Source of the DNA: Leptospiraceae bacterium
GTDB lineage: Bacteria; Spirochaetota; Leptospiria; Leptospirales; Leptospiraceae
Length of the DNA: 64,000 nucleotides
Direction: 5' to 3'
NCBI GenBank assembly: GCA_016711485.1
Contig: JADJSX010000023.1
Span: 186,001-250,000, forward strand
This document shows, piece after piece, positions 8,211 through 17,007 of the stretch; positions within the stretch are counted from its first letter, which is position 1; each line of letters begins with the position of its first letter. The translations under genes were made by a program, and so were the position numbers. Below the pieces are notes generated by a model. That model was given only the letters and a program-made list of their open reading frames with translations. It did not search any database and was not told where the DNA came from.

Positions 8211-9392
8211 TTATTTCTTCTTTTTTGTTTTAGTTTTTAGTTTTACCTTGTTTTTAATGATTTTTGCCTGCGAAGACTTTTTTGGGGTTTGAGAAGGCTT
8301 CTTGGTAGTTGCCTTATTGACTTTCTTACTATTCGGAAGAGCAGTCCGTTTACTATCGGAGGCTAAAACCTTTCTAGCAGAGAGTTCTTTTTTTTCTACT
8401 ATTTTTTTTCTTTTTCGTGGAATTGGGCTAGAAATTTCTCGACTGAACTTTTGATTGATCTTTAAAAGTTTAATTTTGTTTTGCAGAGTAGACCTTGGAA
8501 TTCCCAATTCACTTGCAGTGTGAGAAATATTTTCATCGTTCTTTTTAAGTTTCTGAAAAATATAATGACTTTCGATTTCCTGAATAAGATTCTCAAGTGG
8601 GACGTTCATTTGAAATGCCTCTTCGACGGAAGGAAACATAAGCCCAGACTCATTCATTCGATTCATCCTAGATTGTGGCTCAATAAAATGATATAAAAAA
8701 CCAGATATAATTTGTTCTTGTTTTAGTGTTATTATTCTGACAACTAAGTTTAAATCTTTTACGTAAGCTTGAATAATTGGAACATTGGATTTACGAGAAT
8801 CTTCCAATTCATGGGATTTGAGATAATTTGCAAATAAATCTTGGTTCAATTCTCTAAAGTATTTTTCTGTATAACTAATAGAATCTCGAAAAATGCTACG
8901 AGCTAAAATTTCTAATTCGAATTTTTCATTGTAAAAAGTTGTAACACCTTCTTTGTCTGTTGCAAAAAGTGCATCGGGAAAACTTGCAAGAACTAGTGAC
9001 ATGAATTGAAAAATAGCTTGTTTATTTTCATTTAGAGGTTCGCCCTCCGCCTCTTTCGTTTCAGTCGTAAGAACAGGGCTTTTATGCGTTAATTTGGATA
9101 CTTCTGCTAAAAATCGAGGTTTTTCCCAAGTATCTACTTTTTGAGAAAGATGATTGATCACTGGAATTGTGCGGTTGTTTTGAAAATAGTAGATTACACC
9201 TTCCGTAATATTAAAATCTAAAAATTGTTCTGGAATCTTTTCATATTCCTGTCCAGAAGAAGCAATATCAGACATTTCCATCAAGACCTTTTCTTTGGAA
9301 ATAAGTCCTACAATGTCAGAATTTTCGTCCACAACAGGTAAGTGACTAACAGGAGTCACCATAAAATGTTTATAAATTGATTCTATTTTCAT
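8211..9392 (-). CDS. CBS-PAS-Fis-type HTH protein with basic tail
   Basis: A 393-residue regulator-like protein. Residues 1-100 hold a CBS pair-like region (MVTPVSHLPVVDENSDIVGLIS, then TIPVINHL), residues 120-240 a PAS domain (FPDALFATDKEGVTTFYNEKFE), and residues 270-310 a Fis-type helix-turn-helix (ENISHTASELGIPRSTLQNKIKLLKI). Residues 315-393 are a lysine-rich, low-complexity tail that probably binds DNA non-specifically. There is no AAA+ domain, so it cannot act like a standard sigma-54 activator. It may sense a nucleotide through CBS and a cofactor through PAS. The gene stands alone on the minus strand between rho and a pair of exported proteins. Confidence 0.82.
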   Translation of the reverse strand: MKIESIYKHFMVTPVSHLPVVDENSDIVGLISKEKVLMEMSDIASSGQEYEKIPEQFLDFNITEGVIYYFQNNRTIPVINHLSQKVDTWEKPRFLAEVSKLTHKSPVLTTETKEAEGEPLNENKQAIFQFMSLVLASFPDALFATDKEGVTTFYNEKFELEILARSIFRDSISYTEKYFRELNQDLFANYLKSHELEDSRKSNVPIIQAYVKDLNLVVRIITLKQEQIISGFLYHFIEPQSRMNRMNESGLMFPSVEEAFQMNVPLENLIQEIESHYIFQKLKKNDENISHTASELGIPRSTLQNKIKLLKINQKFSREISSPIPRKRKKIVEKKELSARKVLASDSKRTALPNSKKVNKATTKKPSQTPKKSSQAKIIKNKVKLKTKTKKKK

Positions 9393-9436
9393 AGATTGTA
9401 TTTACTTAACTCATAAACAGGCAGGCAGATTCAAGT

Positions 9437-10141
9437 CTATTTTATACTTTTGATTGGTTTGCTTTCTTTTGTTTCTTTCGCCTGAGATTTATGGGTTCCT
9501 TCTACGGGGGATACTTCGGATTCTACTTCGGTGCCTAGACTTTTGGATAAATTTGCAAACTTAGCAGGGAGTTGGAGTTTTGATTTTTCAAATGCTAAAA
9601 CCGTATAATTCAAAGCTCGTTTATAAAGTTGAATCGAATACTGTAAATTTCCGTCCCTTTCAAACTTAACTGCATTTGAATAATCAGATTTTGCAATTGT
9701 ATAGTATTCAGAAGATTTTTCTTTAGTTGCAGTATGAGTAAGGGTCGGCTTTGATTTTTTATCTGACTCTTTTTCTTCTGCTGCCGTCAATTGTGAGGAG
9801 TAATTCTCCATTAACTCCTTGGTTTCCGTACCAATGAAAGTTGTATAATCTTTTTGGAAAGCGGCTAATTTTAATTCACCTAAAGATAGAGTTTTTTTAA
9901 TTTTATCTTTTTCACCGGATCGATAAGTTGAATCAACTTCACTTATCATATCTTTTAATGTTTCCTTATCTTTTGAAAGTTTTTCGGACGTTAAGATTTC
10001 TTGCATAGAAAGTAGAGATTTTGCTTTTGAATCAAAATTCTTTTTTCTATCAACGAGATTAGCTTTGGGATTTGCAGACAGACTAATGTTTGTAATCATT
10101 ACGATTATAAACATTAACAAAAATGAATTAGTTTTTTTCAT
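9437..10141 (-). CDS. Exported coiled-coil-rich protein, unassigned
   Basis: A 234-residue protein with a signal peptide (MKKTNSFLLMFIIVMITNIS, cut near LSANPKA) and a mature part that is mostly charged helix: long runs such as LTSEKLSKDKETLKDMISEV and EEKESDKKSK suggest coiled coil. Residues 145-185 (SEYYTIAKSDYSNAVKFERD, then LQYSIQLYKRALNY) look like a TPR-type helical pair. The ATG lies four bases after the stop codon of the 10146 gene, so the two are surely co-transcribed and probably work together in the periplasm. No further function can be given. Confidence 0.72.
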   Translation of the reverse strand: MKKTNSFLLMFIIVMITNISLSANPKANLVDRKKNFDSKAKSLLSMQEILTSEKLSKDKETLKDMISEVDSTYRSGEKDKIKKTLSLGELKLAAFQKDYTTFIGTETKELMENYSSQLTAAEEKESDKKSKPTLTHTATKEKSSEYYTIAKSDYSNAVKFERDGNLQYSIQLYKRALNYTVLAFEKSKLQLPAKFANLSKSLGTEVESEVSPVEGTHKSQAKETKESKPIKSIK

Positions 10142-10145
10142 GAGA

Positions 10146-11246
10146 TTATTTATTTTTCTCCATTGGATTTGTTGGGTTTATTGGTGGATTCGTTTCTGAT
10201 TTTGCTGGTTGTGAAGTATTTGGTTCTGTTCCTGGATTAGTTCCAGATGCAGGTGCAGGTTTTGCATTTGTATCCGGTGTTATGGGACCACTTGAATCTT
10301 TGCGGAGAACATTATTGGTCTCCTCTAAAATAGAAATTCTGTTATAAGTAATAATGCCATAACTATCATCGTGCATTTCCATTAAATCTAAAGTATTTGA
10401 ATTATCTGATTTAAATTCATAATCAGTTGCACCTTTTGGACGTGGGAATGTTACTGAGGAAGAAATTTTTCCTTCTATGATTTTATTTTCAATGAAATTG
10501 CGTAAAGTAGCTTTGATATACTCGTAGTCATTTACTTTCCCTTCATTTACAGAGTTTTGTAACTCACTAAGTGATTGTTTTTTATATGTATTTTTATCCT
10601 CATCTGCAGTTTTAAAATTCATTAGAGCAATTAAGGTAAATCGGCGTGCCCTTCTTGATGCACGAAACCCATCTTCGTAAAGCGCAATTTTATTTCTAAA
10701 TTGATAAGGAGATTGATTCCAACCAAGAGTATAATAATCTTCTGCAATTTTTAAATCTCTAAATGCAAGTTTCATTAAATGTTTTGAACTTACATCATTG
10801 GACTTTATTATTCTCTGTGCCGCATAAGAAACTATAACGCGGGTATGTTCTGTATGCCTCTCAAGAGAGTCTTCATACAATTCTTTTATTTTACTTTGTG
10901 CTTCCTTTAATGGTTTATGCGCCTCGCCATAATCTCCCCGAAAATACAACAGAGTACCTTCAAAATCTTTTTGGTTTGCTTCTAAAAATTTTCCATAGTA
11001 AAACGAATCATCTTTATCAATAATTCGTTTTGCCGCGGCTTCGGGTTTAATTTTCATATTTGCGTAATTGGCAAGTTTATCCGGCTCTGCTTGCGGTTTA
11101 ATCAAATTACTCAATACTACATTTATAAACTGAAAGTGAATTTTATTTTCGTTCATTAAAACATTCAGGTTGTCCATATCTGGAGCAACCGGAAAAATAG
11201 AATTTACAATGAAAAATAGAATTGGAATTAGATTTTTGAATTTCAT
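10146..11246 (-). CDS. Exported protein of unknown function with proline-rich tail
   Basis: An approximately 366-residue protein starting MKFKNLIPILFFIVNSIFPV, a signal peptide cut near VAPDM. The mature part is helical and TPR-like (YFRGDYGEAHKPLKEAQSKI, then IALYEDGFRASRRARRFTLI), followed by a tail after residue 325 rich in Pro, Thr, Asn and Gly. I prefer the ATG at 11246 over the in-frame TTG at 11261, because the signal peptide begins there. The next gene (9437-10141) starts four bases after its stop. The pair forms an operon of unknown role, preceded by a repeat-bearing intergenic region. Confidence 0.72.
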   Translation of the reverse strand: MKFKNLIPILFFIVNSIFPVAPDMDNLNVLMNENKIHFQFINVVLSNLIKPQAEPDKLANYANMKIKPEAAAKRIIDKDDSFYYGKFLEANQKDFEGTLLYFRGDYGEAHKPLKEAQSKIKELYEDSLERHTEHTRVIVSYAAQRIIKSNDVSSKHLMKLAFRDLKIAEDYYTLGWNQSPYQFRNKIALYEDGFRASRRARRFTLIALMNFKTADEDKNTYKKQSLSELQNSVNEGKVNDYEYIKATLRNFIENKIIEGKISSSVTFPRPKGATDYEFKSDNSNTLDLMEMHDDSYGIITYNRISILEETNNVLRKDSSGPITPDTNAKPAPASGTNPGTEPNTSQPAKSETNPPINPTNPMEKNK

Positions 11247-11261
11247 ACTGTGCCTAATCAA

Positions 11262-11677
11262 GTTGGTTTCCTATAGAGTATCGGACAAATATTGCCGATT
11301 GAAAAGTTTAAAATAATAAGGAAAAATTTGGATTTTACTCCGCTTTTTGCAGATTTACTTTCGATCCAAATTTTTCTCAAGTTCTAAGGAAGTTACATGC
11401 TCATTCACTTCATATATACTGATTCTATTTAATCGTTGCGCAAGATTTTATATAGAAGTGAATCAGCATGAACCATTTAGACATATCCTAAGTTATAATA
11501 CGCAATTCTTTTTGAGAAATGGTATAACAAAATATTTCCATCTAATAGGCAAATCCTTTTTGAATTATAGCAATTACGAAAAAAATCGAGAGGATTAATT
11601 TAAAATCAACTGAGAACCATACCAAATTAGATAAATTAAAGAAATTGTAATTTTTGGCTTAGTCAAAGAATTGTATT
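11262..11677. repeat. Intergenic region with family-2 repeat sequence
   Basis: About 415 bases between divergent genes. Two blocks match the family-2 element at 56937-57106: TATACTGATTCTA from 11409 and ACGCAATTCTTTTTGAGAAA from about 11500, here about 70 bases further apart than in that copy. No convincing gene was found; a small open frame at 11347-11598 lies across the repeat and is probably fortuitous. Confidence 0.5.
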
Positions 11678-12979
11678 ATGGAAAATTTATCAGTTATTTC
11701 GTATTTATCTCTATCCTTTAGTTTTGGGCTTTTATCTCTTTTAACACCCTGCGTGTTTCCTTTGATTCCTATTACTGTATCCTATTTTACGAAAAGGCAG
11801 GAATCTGAAAAAGCAAAACCAGTTTTAGATGCTCTTCTGTATTCACTTGGAATTATATTATCATTTACAGTGGTCGGATTTTTAATGGCAGCTTTGTTTG
11901 GGGCTAGTGGCATAAATCGATTAGCTTCTAACCCTTTCGTAAATTTAATGATCGCAGTGATATTTATTTTATTTGCCTTTAATTTATTTGGAATGTTTGA
12001 AATCCTAGTTTCCGGAAATTTACTCACAAAACTATCGAACTTTCAATCTAACAATAATCTACTCAGCATCTGGGTAATGTCTTTCACATTTACTTTGACA
12101 ACGTTTACTTGCACAATGCCTTTTATTGGAACAGTTTTGGTTTCTGCATCGAAGGGAGATTGGTTTTATCCGATTTTGGGCATGCTCGGTTATAGTTTTG
12201 CATTTTCGATTCCGTTTTTTTTGCTTGCTCTTTTTCCTTCGGGAATAAAAAAACTCCCGCGTTCAGGAAATTGGATGGTATCGTTTAAAATTATTTTAGG
12301 TTTCTTAGAATTAGCCGCTGCACTCAAATTTATTAGCAATGCAGATTTAGTTTGGAAATGGAATATTTTAACGAGGGAATTCTTTTTGGTGATTTGGGCG
12401 TCTTTATTTATTACTATTGCTCTTTATCTTTTTGGTGTTTTTTATTTTACTCATGAAAAAAAAGAGGAAACAAAATCGGGACTCAGAATTTTTTCTGCAG
12501 TTTTATTTCTTGCGATTGGACTTAATTTTTTAACTGCAACAAATGGAAGAACACTCGGAGAGTTAGATGCATATTTGCCGCCACCAAGTTCTCAATTGAA
12601 TAATACAAAATTACCTGAAGAATTAGTTTGGTTGGATAATTTAGAGTTTGCAAAAGCTGAGTCTATTAAAACAGGAAAGAGAATTTTTTTAGATTTTACA
12701 GGATATACTTGCACAAACTGCAGATGGATGGAACAAAACATATTTACTGAGCCTGATGTAAAAGAATTACTTGCGAAATTTATACTTGTTCGTCTATATA
12801 CGGATGGGGATGAAAAAGTTCATGAAGAAAATCAAAAATACGAAGAAGATAAATTTGGAACTATTGCCCTTCCACTTTATGTAGGTATGGACTCGAATGA
12901 AAAAGTTTTAAATCAATTTCTAGGAATGACTCGTGATAAAGAAGAATACAAAAGGTTTTTGAGAGAAATGTTAGAATAA
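11678..12979 (+). CDS. DsbD-type thiol:disulfide interchange protein lacking the alpha domain
   Basis: A 433-residue membrane protein. Residues 1-290 form the DsbD transmembrane domain of about eight helices, with the two electron-relay cysteines in LTPCVFPLIPIT and TTFTCTMPFIG. Residues 305-433 are a thioredoxin-like gamma domain with the active pair CTNC (Cys345 and Cys348). The periplasmic N-terminal alpha domain of E. coli DsbD is missing, so the protein must pass reductant to another carrier. The likely job is moving electrons from cytoplasmic thioredoxin to periplasmic thiols or to cytochrome c maturation. It is followed by a terminator hairpin at 12980-13006 and converges with a lipoprotein gene. 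Confidence 0.9.
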   Translation: MENLSVISYLSLSFSFGLLSLLTPCVFPLIPITVSYFTKRQESEKAKPVLDALLYSLGIILSFTVVGFLMAALFGASGINRLASNPFVNLMIAVIFILFAFNLFGMFEILVSGNLLTKLSNFQSNNNLLSIWVMSFTFTLTTFTCTMPFIGTVLVSASKGDWFYPILGMLGYSFAFSIPFFLLALFPSGIKKLPRSGNWMVSFKIILGFLELAAALKFISNADLVWKWNILTREFFLVIWASLFITIALYLFGVFYFTHEKKEETKSGLRIFSAVLFLAIGLNFLTATNGRTLGELDAYLPPPSSQLNNTKLPEELVWLDNLEFAKAESIKTGKRIFLDFTGYTCTNCRWMEQNIFTEPDVKELLAKFILVRLYTDGDEKVHEENQKYEEDKFGTIALPLYVGMDSNEKVLNQFLGMTRDKEEYKRFLREMLE

Positions 12980-13006
12980 AGACGCACTTATTAGAGTGCG
13001 TCTTTT
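12980..13006. terminator. Bidirectional intrinsic terminator
   Basis: Stem AGACGCACT (12980-12988) pairs with AGTGCGTCT (12995-13003) around a six-base loop, with AA before and TTT after. It lies between the convergent dsbD-like gene and the lipoprotein gene at 13015 and can serve both strands. Confidence 0.8.
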
Positions 13007-13014
13007 AGCATGTT

Positions 13015-13482
13015 TTAGTAAACAGTAATGATTATTCCAGATGGAACATCACAACTTGAAAAGAAATTGGTTTTAGCTGTCGTAGTGTAGGCAACACGGT
13101 TTTGCGGAAAATTACAATTAGTCGCAGCTATTTGTGTTTTTACACAACTAACTAACGCTTTGTAATTATCAGCTCCAGTTGTAGCAGTTACCGGTGGGGT
13201 TGCTGCAGGGTCTGCTGGTGTGCCTTGATTAATATTCGAATCACTGCACATAACTGCTGGATTAAAACCTGAGCTTGCGCCAATACATTCGTTCATGTAA
13301 TAAACTGCTTCTTGGCAAAAGATTCGTGCTTCTGCATTTCCACCATTTTGATTGAGTAGATTAGCTAATAGATAATTATTCTGATCTGACTTATCTCCAG
13401 CTTTACTACTTTCACAACTACTAAATGCGAGTAATGCAACTAACGCTAAACTAATGAATTTTGTTTTTTGAAATTGTTTCAT
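13015..13482 (-). CDS. Cysteine-rich putative lipoprotein
   Basis: A 155-residue protein with a lipoprotein signal (MKQFQKTKFISLALVALLAF, then SSC), the lipidated cysteine being residue 23. The mature part carries six more cysteines (FCQEAVYYMNEC, VMCSDS, VSCVKTQI, NCNFPQ, SSCDVP), which suggest disulphide bonds in the periplasm. I choose the ATG at 13482 because AAGGAGAAAAAT precedes it; the longer frame to 13512 overlaps the porin gene. It lies just after the porin at 13499-15013 and is almost surely co-transcribed, so it may be an accessory to that porin. No family recognised. Confidence 0.78.
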   Translation of the reverse strand: MKQFQKTKFISLALVALLAFSSCESSKAGDKSDQNNYLLANLLNQNGGNAEARIFCQEAVYYMNECIGASSGFNPAVMCSDSNINQGTPADPAATPPVTATTGADNYKALVSCVKTQIAATNCNFPQNRVAYTTTAKTNFFSSCDVPSGIIITVY

Positions 13483-13498
13483 ATTTTTCTCCTTTTCC

Positions 13499-15013
13499 TT
13501 AGAATTTAGCAACTACACCAACAATGATTCCATGTTGTGCGTGTACCGCTCTACCGGCAGTATCAATAAATTGTTCGCCTCGTGCCCAATCTCTTCTTAA
13601 ATCAATCTTAATAAGCATATTTTCCGTCCAATTGATAGTTGGTGTCAAGGTCAAAGTTCTTGCTTGACCTAAACTAGAATTTGGTCTACCTAAACCTTGG
13701 AATTGATTGTTAGTTAGATTACCTGAAGCTGCTTGAAGGTCACCTCTGTATCTAGGAGTAACAAATGCTCCCGGAGGATTTACTGTTAAAGCACCACCAT
13801 ATCGAGAATCGTCGATATGCTCATAACGAAATCCAAGTGCATATTTTTCAGTAAAGCTATACTTAGCCCAAATACCATAAGTATTGTAAATCTTTTTTAC
13901 ACTTTGTCCATCGGGACGATATCTAAAATCAGAACCGTCTGTAAGGATTTGACCGTCGCCGTTGGAGTCGATAAGAAATCCATCATTTGGATACCCAGCA
14001 GCAGCTGTATTTGTGAATCCTTTTCTTTCTCCATAAGTCCAATCTAATAATACCATCAACTTGTCAGTTGGGTTGAATATAAACATCATGTGGTTAATGA
14101 ACCAATTGTCAGTTCTATTTCTACTTGGTTGATTAAATGAAGAGAATCCGCCGGCAGGAAGTTGAGCAGCGTAGAATGCGGCATCTGATTGACGAGATTG
14201 AGTTACGTCATTTCCATAAAGAGTATTCCATACAACCTGAAACTTATCCGGAACCACAGAATATTTAACTTGTGATCCGTATGATTTCATAGAATTTGGA
14301 CCATCCGCATATACGTGATTAGAAGTGCTGAATACTTCATTCGCACCTGCAGGAGTAGTTCCAGATACACCAAATTGTTGTCCATTTCCTGTAAACCCTG
14401 TACCTTGCGCACTGTTATATAAGTAAAGACCACCACTGAGTTTGTCACTTAATGTTAAAGTTGCTCGAGCACCAGTCTGAATGAATGGAATTGTATTGAA
14501 GAAGATATAGCCTATGGTATAGTTTATATTATCTTTCGAGTCAAGAAGCTCATTTCCAATATGGGTAGCCATTTTACCTGCATCAATTACTAATCCTTGT
14601 GCAACTGGGAAGTAAAGGGATACATATGCTTGTTGTAGCATTTGCATATTATAAATGGAGTTAGTTGTTTGGTATGGTCTTTCTTGGTACATTATATTTT
14701 GACCATTTTGAAGATCCATTCTAAAGCCCCATGGGCTTTCTTTTTCAGGTAACTTTTCAATAGAAAGTTTTACTGCATTGACTGCAAATTGTTTATTGTA
14801 AGTGTCAAAAGTCCCACTTGTGTCTTGTGTGGCTCCCTGTCTATTGTTAGATGTATATTTGTAATAAACATCCACATATCCTGAAAAATTTACCTTATCA
14901 TACCATTTAGCTTCTGCTGGCTTCGGATCTTCCCCTTTTGGGGCTACTGTTTGTGCCGAAATTCCAAAGGCAGAAAAGATAATTAAGCATAAAAAAATTT
15001 TTTTTATCTTCAT
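13499..15013 (-). CDS. Outer membrane beta-barrel porin (OmpL-like, beta-barrel porin-2 type)
   Basis: A 504-residue protein with a signal peptide (MKIKKIFLCLIIFSAFGISA, cut after AQT) and alternating beta strands throughout, ending in a terminal phenylalanine (GIIVGVVAKF), the usual signal for outer membrane insertion by BAM. Visible strand motifs are VNFSGYVDVYYKYTSNN, PWGFRMDLQNGQNIMYQ and YALGFRYEHIDDSRYG. It matches the pattern of the OmpL-like beta-barrel porin-2 group (PF07642). The substrate is unknown. AGGAGATA before the ATG gives a good start. A cysteine-rich lipoprotein gene follows. The roughly 290 bases upstream are AT-rich and hold no gene. Confidence 0.85.
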   Translation of the reverse strand: MKIKKIFLCLIIFSAFGISAQTVAPKGEDPKPAEAKWYDKVNFSGYVDVYYKYTSNNRQGATQDTSGTFDTYNKQFAVNAVKLSIEKLPEKESPWGFRMDLQNGQNIMYQERPYQTTNSIYNMQMLQQAYVSLYFPVAQGLVIDAGKMATHIGNELLDSKDNINYTIGYIFFNTIPFIQTGARATLTLSDKLSGGLYLYNSAQGTGFTGNGQQFGVSGTTPAGANEVFSTSNHVYADGPNSMKSYGSQVKYSVVPDKFQVVWNTLYGNDVTQSRQSDAAFYAAQLPAGGFSSFNQPSRNRTDNWFINHMMFIFNPTDKLMVLLDWTYGERKGFTNTAAAGYPNDGFLIDSNGDGQILTDGSDFRYRPDGQSVKKIYNTYGIWAKYSFTEKYALGFRYEHIDDSRYGGALTVNPPGAFVTPRYRGDLQAASGNLTNNQFQGLGRPNSSLGQARTLTLTPTINWTENMLIKIDLRRDWARGEQFIDTAGRAVHAQHGIIVGVVAKF

Positions 15014-15299
15014 AGTGTATATCTCCTACACCTACTTTAGCAAGATATGTGCCAATGATTTGAAATTACTCAAAGAGCAAATATATTGACCGATAAAATA
15101 ATTTTTAATTTCAAATTAAGTAGAAATACTAGATTTTGAGCAAAAATTACGAGGTTTAAGCGTCCGTACTTTTTGTGGCCTTATATATTTTAATTAAAAT
15201 GCCTATAAAATATACAAAAGTTTTATATTTCTTAGAATAATTACAAAAAGGTAATCAATATGTAATAATCTTATTTTTCGCAAAATCGAAGGATAATAC

Positions 15300-15800
15300 T
15301 TATTTTTTCGGGACAATTTTAGGTTTGTCGCCAAAAAATGGAATTATACTGTTAGGTGTTGTGTCTGGGGGAGTATGTAATACTCTGCTTACAAATTCTT
15401 TTCTAAATACAATTATAATTTCTTTGTCTGGGTCATGCTCTGCACTAAAACGGGTTAAAGGCTTTCTATAATAAAAGAAATCCTGTGCACCGCCGTCTCT
15501 AGTTCGTTCGTCAGGATCGCCCAAATCTTTGATGACCGCCAATTTTGACTTTCCCATCATTCTATTTTTAAAAGAATCTCTTAACTCCAAACCCTGCAAT
15601 TGTTCTTCTGTTAGCTTAATTTGTTCTATTTCGCGTTTTTTTTCTCTATCCTCCCTTTTTTTTACAAGGGTATCGCACTTTTCTTTTTCCTGAATCGTTT
15701 CCATACAGTCCTTGTAAAAAGTTTCGTCGATTCGTAAATTCTGTTGCGGAGTGGAACAAGCTGTAAGGGAGAAAAACAAAAGTAAAAATAATAATTTCAT
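15300..15800 (-). CDS. Putative lipoprotein with BamE/OmlA-like region
   Basis: A 166-residue protein with a lipoprotein signal (MKLLFLLLFFSLTACSTPQQ, Cys15). Residues 45-75 are a charged helix (KKREDREKKREIEQIKLTEEQ). Residues 80-145 (MMGKSKLAVIKDLGDPDERT, then GAQDFFYYRKPLTRF and EIIIVFRKEFVSRVL) recall the small SmpA/OmlA (BamE) fold, where a helix and a GxPD turn precede three strands. This likeness is by eye only. TAGGAAT before the ATG supports the start. No operon partner is adjacent: a repeat-bearing region of 600 bases lies upstream. Confidence 0.65.
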   Translation of the reverse strand: MKLLFLLLFFSLTACSTPQQNLRIDETFYKDCMETIQEKEKCDTLVKKREDREKKREIEQIKLTEEQLQGLELRDSFKNRMMGKSKLAVIKDLGDPDERTRDGGAQDFFYYRKPLTRFSAEHDPDKEIIIVFRKEFVSRVLHTPPDTTPNSIIPFFGDKPKIVPKK

Positions 15801-15899
15801 AGCGGAATTCCTATCTTGAATAGAGAATAAATCTAGATTATAACTGTCAAGTTAAGAAATACATTACTTCATTTGAGAATTATGCTGAATTTATTTTAT

Positions 15900-16239
15900 T
15901 AACTCACCTTACGCAAAATTGGTAATTTATGGAAAGAAGGAAAATCTTGAGAATATTAGATAAAGCTAATGAATTAATGAATAAGCAGGTTTGGGCGGCA
16001 GCCCAAGCGATGCACTGAGCGATCGTCGAAGTGTCGCCGACAGGCCAATGTCATTAAGTTAAGGATTTCTAACCACGAAGAGCACGAAGTTCACGAAGGA
16101 TTTTCAATGTAATCTTCTCTTTTCTTCGTGTTCTTCGCGCCCTTCGTGGTTATTTTTTTTTCTGTTTTATTAACTTAATGACATTGGCCGACAGGCTCCC
16201 AATCTCTCACCTCAACGCGCTTGCGCGTAAGGTGAGTTA
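15900..16239. repeat. Family-1 repeat, 340 bp, 15-bp perfect inverted ends
   Basis: Ends are TAACTCACCTTACGC (15900-15914) and its exact reverse complement (16225-16239). The inner left part (GGTAATTTATGG, then CTTGAGAATATTAG and GCTAATGAATTAAT) matches the copy at 35663-35824. It contains no gene. The 340 bases include a nested element at 16045-16187. The arrangement is that of a non-autonomous mini-transposon, although no transposase is nearby. Confidence 0.75.
16045..16187. mobile_element. Nested 143-bp palindromic element with 8-bp target duplication
   Basis: The ends CCAATGTCATTAAGTTAA (16045-16062) and its reverse complement (16170-16187) are perfect inverted repeats, flanked by CCGACAGG at 16037-16044 and 16188-16195, which is best read as an 8-bp target duplication. 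Removing the element restores an uninterrupted family-1 repeat. Inside is a second imperfect hairpin (ACCACGAAGAGCACGAAG against CTTCGTGTTCTTCG). A related end occurs at 53863-53877. Confidence 0.7.
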
Positions 16240-16240
16240 T

Positions 16241-16340
16241 TAACTGACGTTACGCAAAAAAGGGAATTAGGGAATTTACAGTGAAATTCTAAATATTAGA
16301 AGAATCTAATTAATCTTATTACAAAAAACTCAAATATCAA
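16241..16340. repeat. Half copy of family-1 repeat
   Basis: It starts TAACTGACGTTACGC (16241-16255), directly after the right end of the complete copy, and goes on with sequence like that copy's left part (GGGAATTAGGGAATTTAC, ATATTAGAAGAATCTAAT). No right end is recognised before the next gene. Confidence 0.5.
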
Positions 16341-16406
16341 AGATTAACAAGATTGAAAAATTGGGAGGATAAAAAACTCTGGAAGTGAGATGCAGTAAAT
16401 GTCCCT

Positions 16407-17006
16407 ATGACCATTGAAGTTACAGACAAACAAGAAATAAAATTACTCTCAGACATATTTGTTTCGCCACAGGATGCATTTGAAACTTACCAGAGGGCTA
16501 CTCAATTTAGTCGATTTGACTTAATTCGAATTCATGTATGCCTATTTATACTTGCTCCAATTTTTAAAATTTTACATAATCTTTTTTTTACTTACGTTGG
16601 AAATAAATACTGGAATTGGGAACTACCTTCAAAAATAACAGATGGTCTAACAACGGCTACTGTTATTTATCCGGCAGTATTAATTTTGATATATTATTTT
16701 GATATATTATTATTGAAACTCAGAGCGGGTGACGCACCGATTGAAGTAATTCCAGAAAAAGATATACTTTTGATTTCATTTCTTCCATTCACTGCGTCTT
16801 GTATATTTTGGATGTTTCCAAAACCAATCAATTTTTTTCTAATTTTAATCTCTCTTACGTATAGTTTTTATTTAGCGCAAATGGCTCTTCGCACTTTATT
16901 TGGATTTACCGCAAAACAATTTATTGTCTTCATCTCATATATTTTGATTTTTTGTATGACATTCTCTGCAGTGGCTCTTGCTATTTTGAATTGGATCAGG
17001 AAATAA
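16407..17006 (+). CDS. Yip1-like membrane protein
   Basis: A 199-residue protein with a soluble head (residues 1-40, including DIFVSPQDAFETYQRA, the typical opening of Yip1/DUF1282 proteins) and about five membrane helices (for example IHVCLFILAPIFKILHNLFF, ILISLTYSFYLAQMAL and FIVFISYILIFCMTFSAVAL). Yip1-type proteins are poorly understood in bacteria. The gene ends two bases before the mpl start, with AGGAAATAA acting as the ribosome site of mpl, so the pair is likely one operon. Its own start has no clear ribosome site, and an out-of-frame ATG eight bases upstream is noted. Confidence 0.72.
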   Translation: MTIEVTDKQEIKLLSDIFVSPQDAFETYQRATQFSRFDLIRIHVCLFILAPIFKILHNLFFTYVGNKYWNWELPSKITDGLTTATVIYPAVLILIYYFDILLLKLRAGDAPIEVIPEKDILLISFLPFTASCIFWMFPKPINFFLILISLTYSFYLAQMALRTLFGFTAKQFIVFISYILIFCMTFSAVALAILNWIRK

Positions 17007-17007
17007 A

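Noticed and set aside
11347..11598. 83-residue open frame
   Set aside because: It lies across family-2 repeat sequence and has no ribosome site or recognisable protein pattern.
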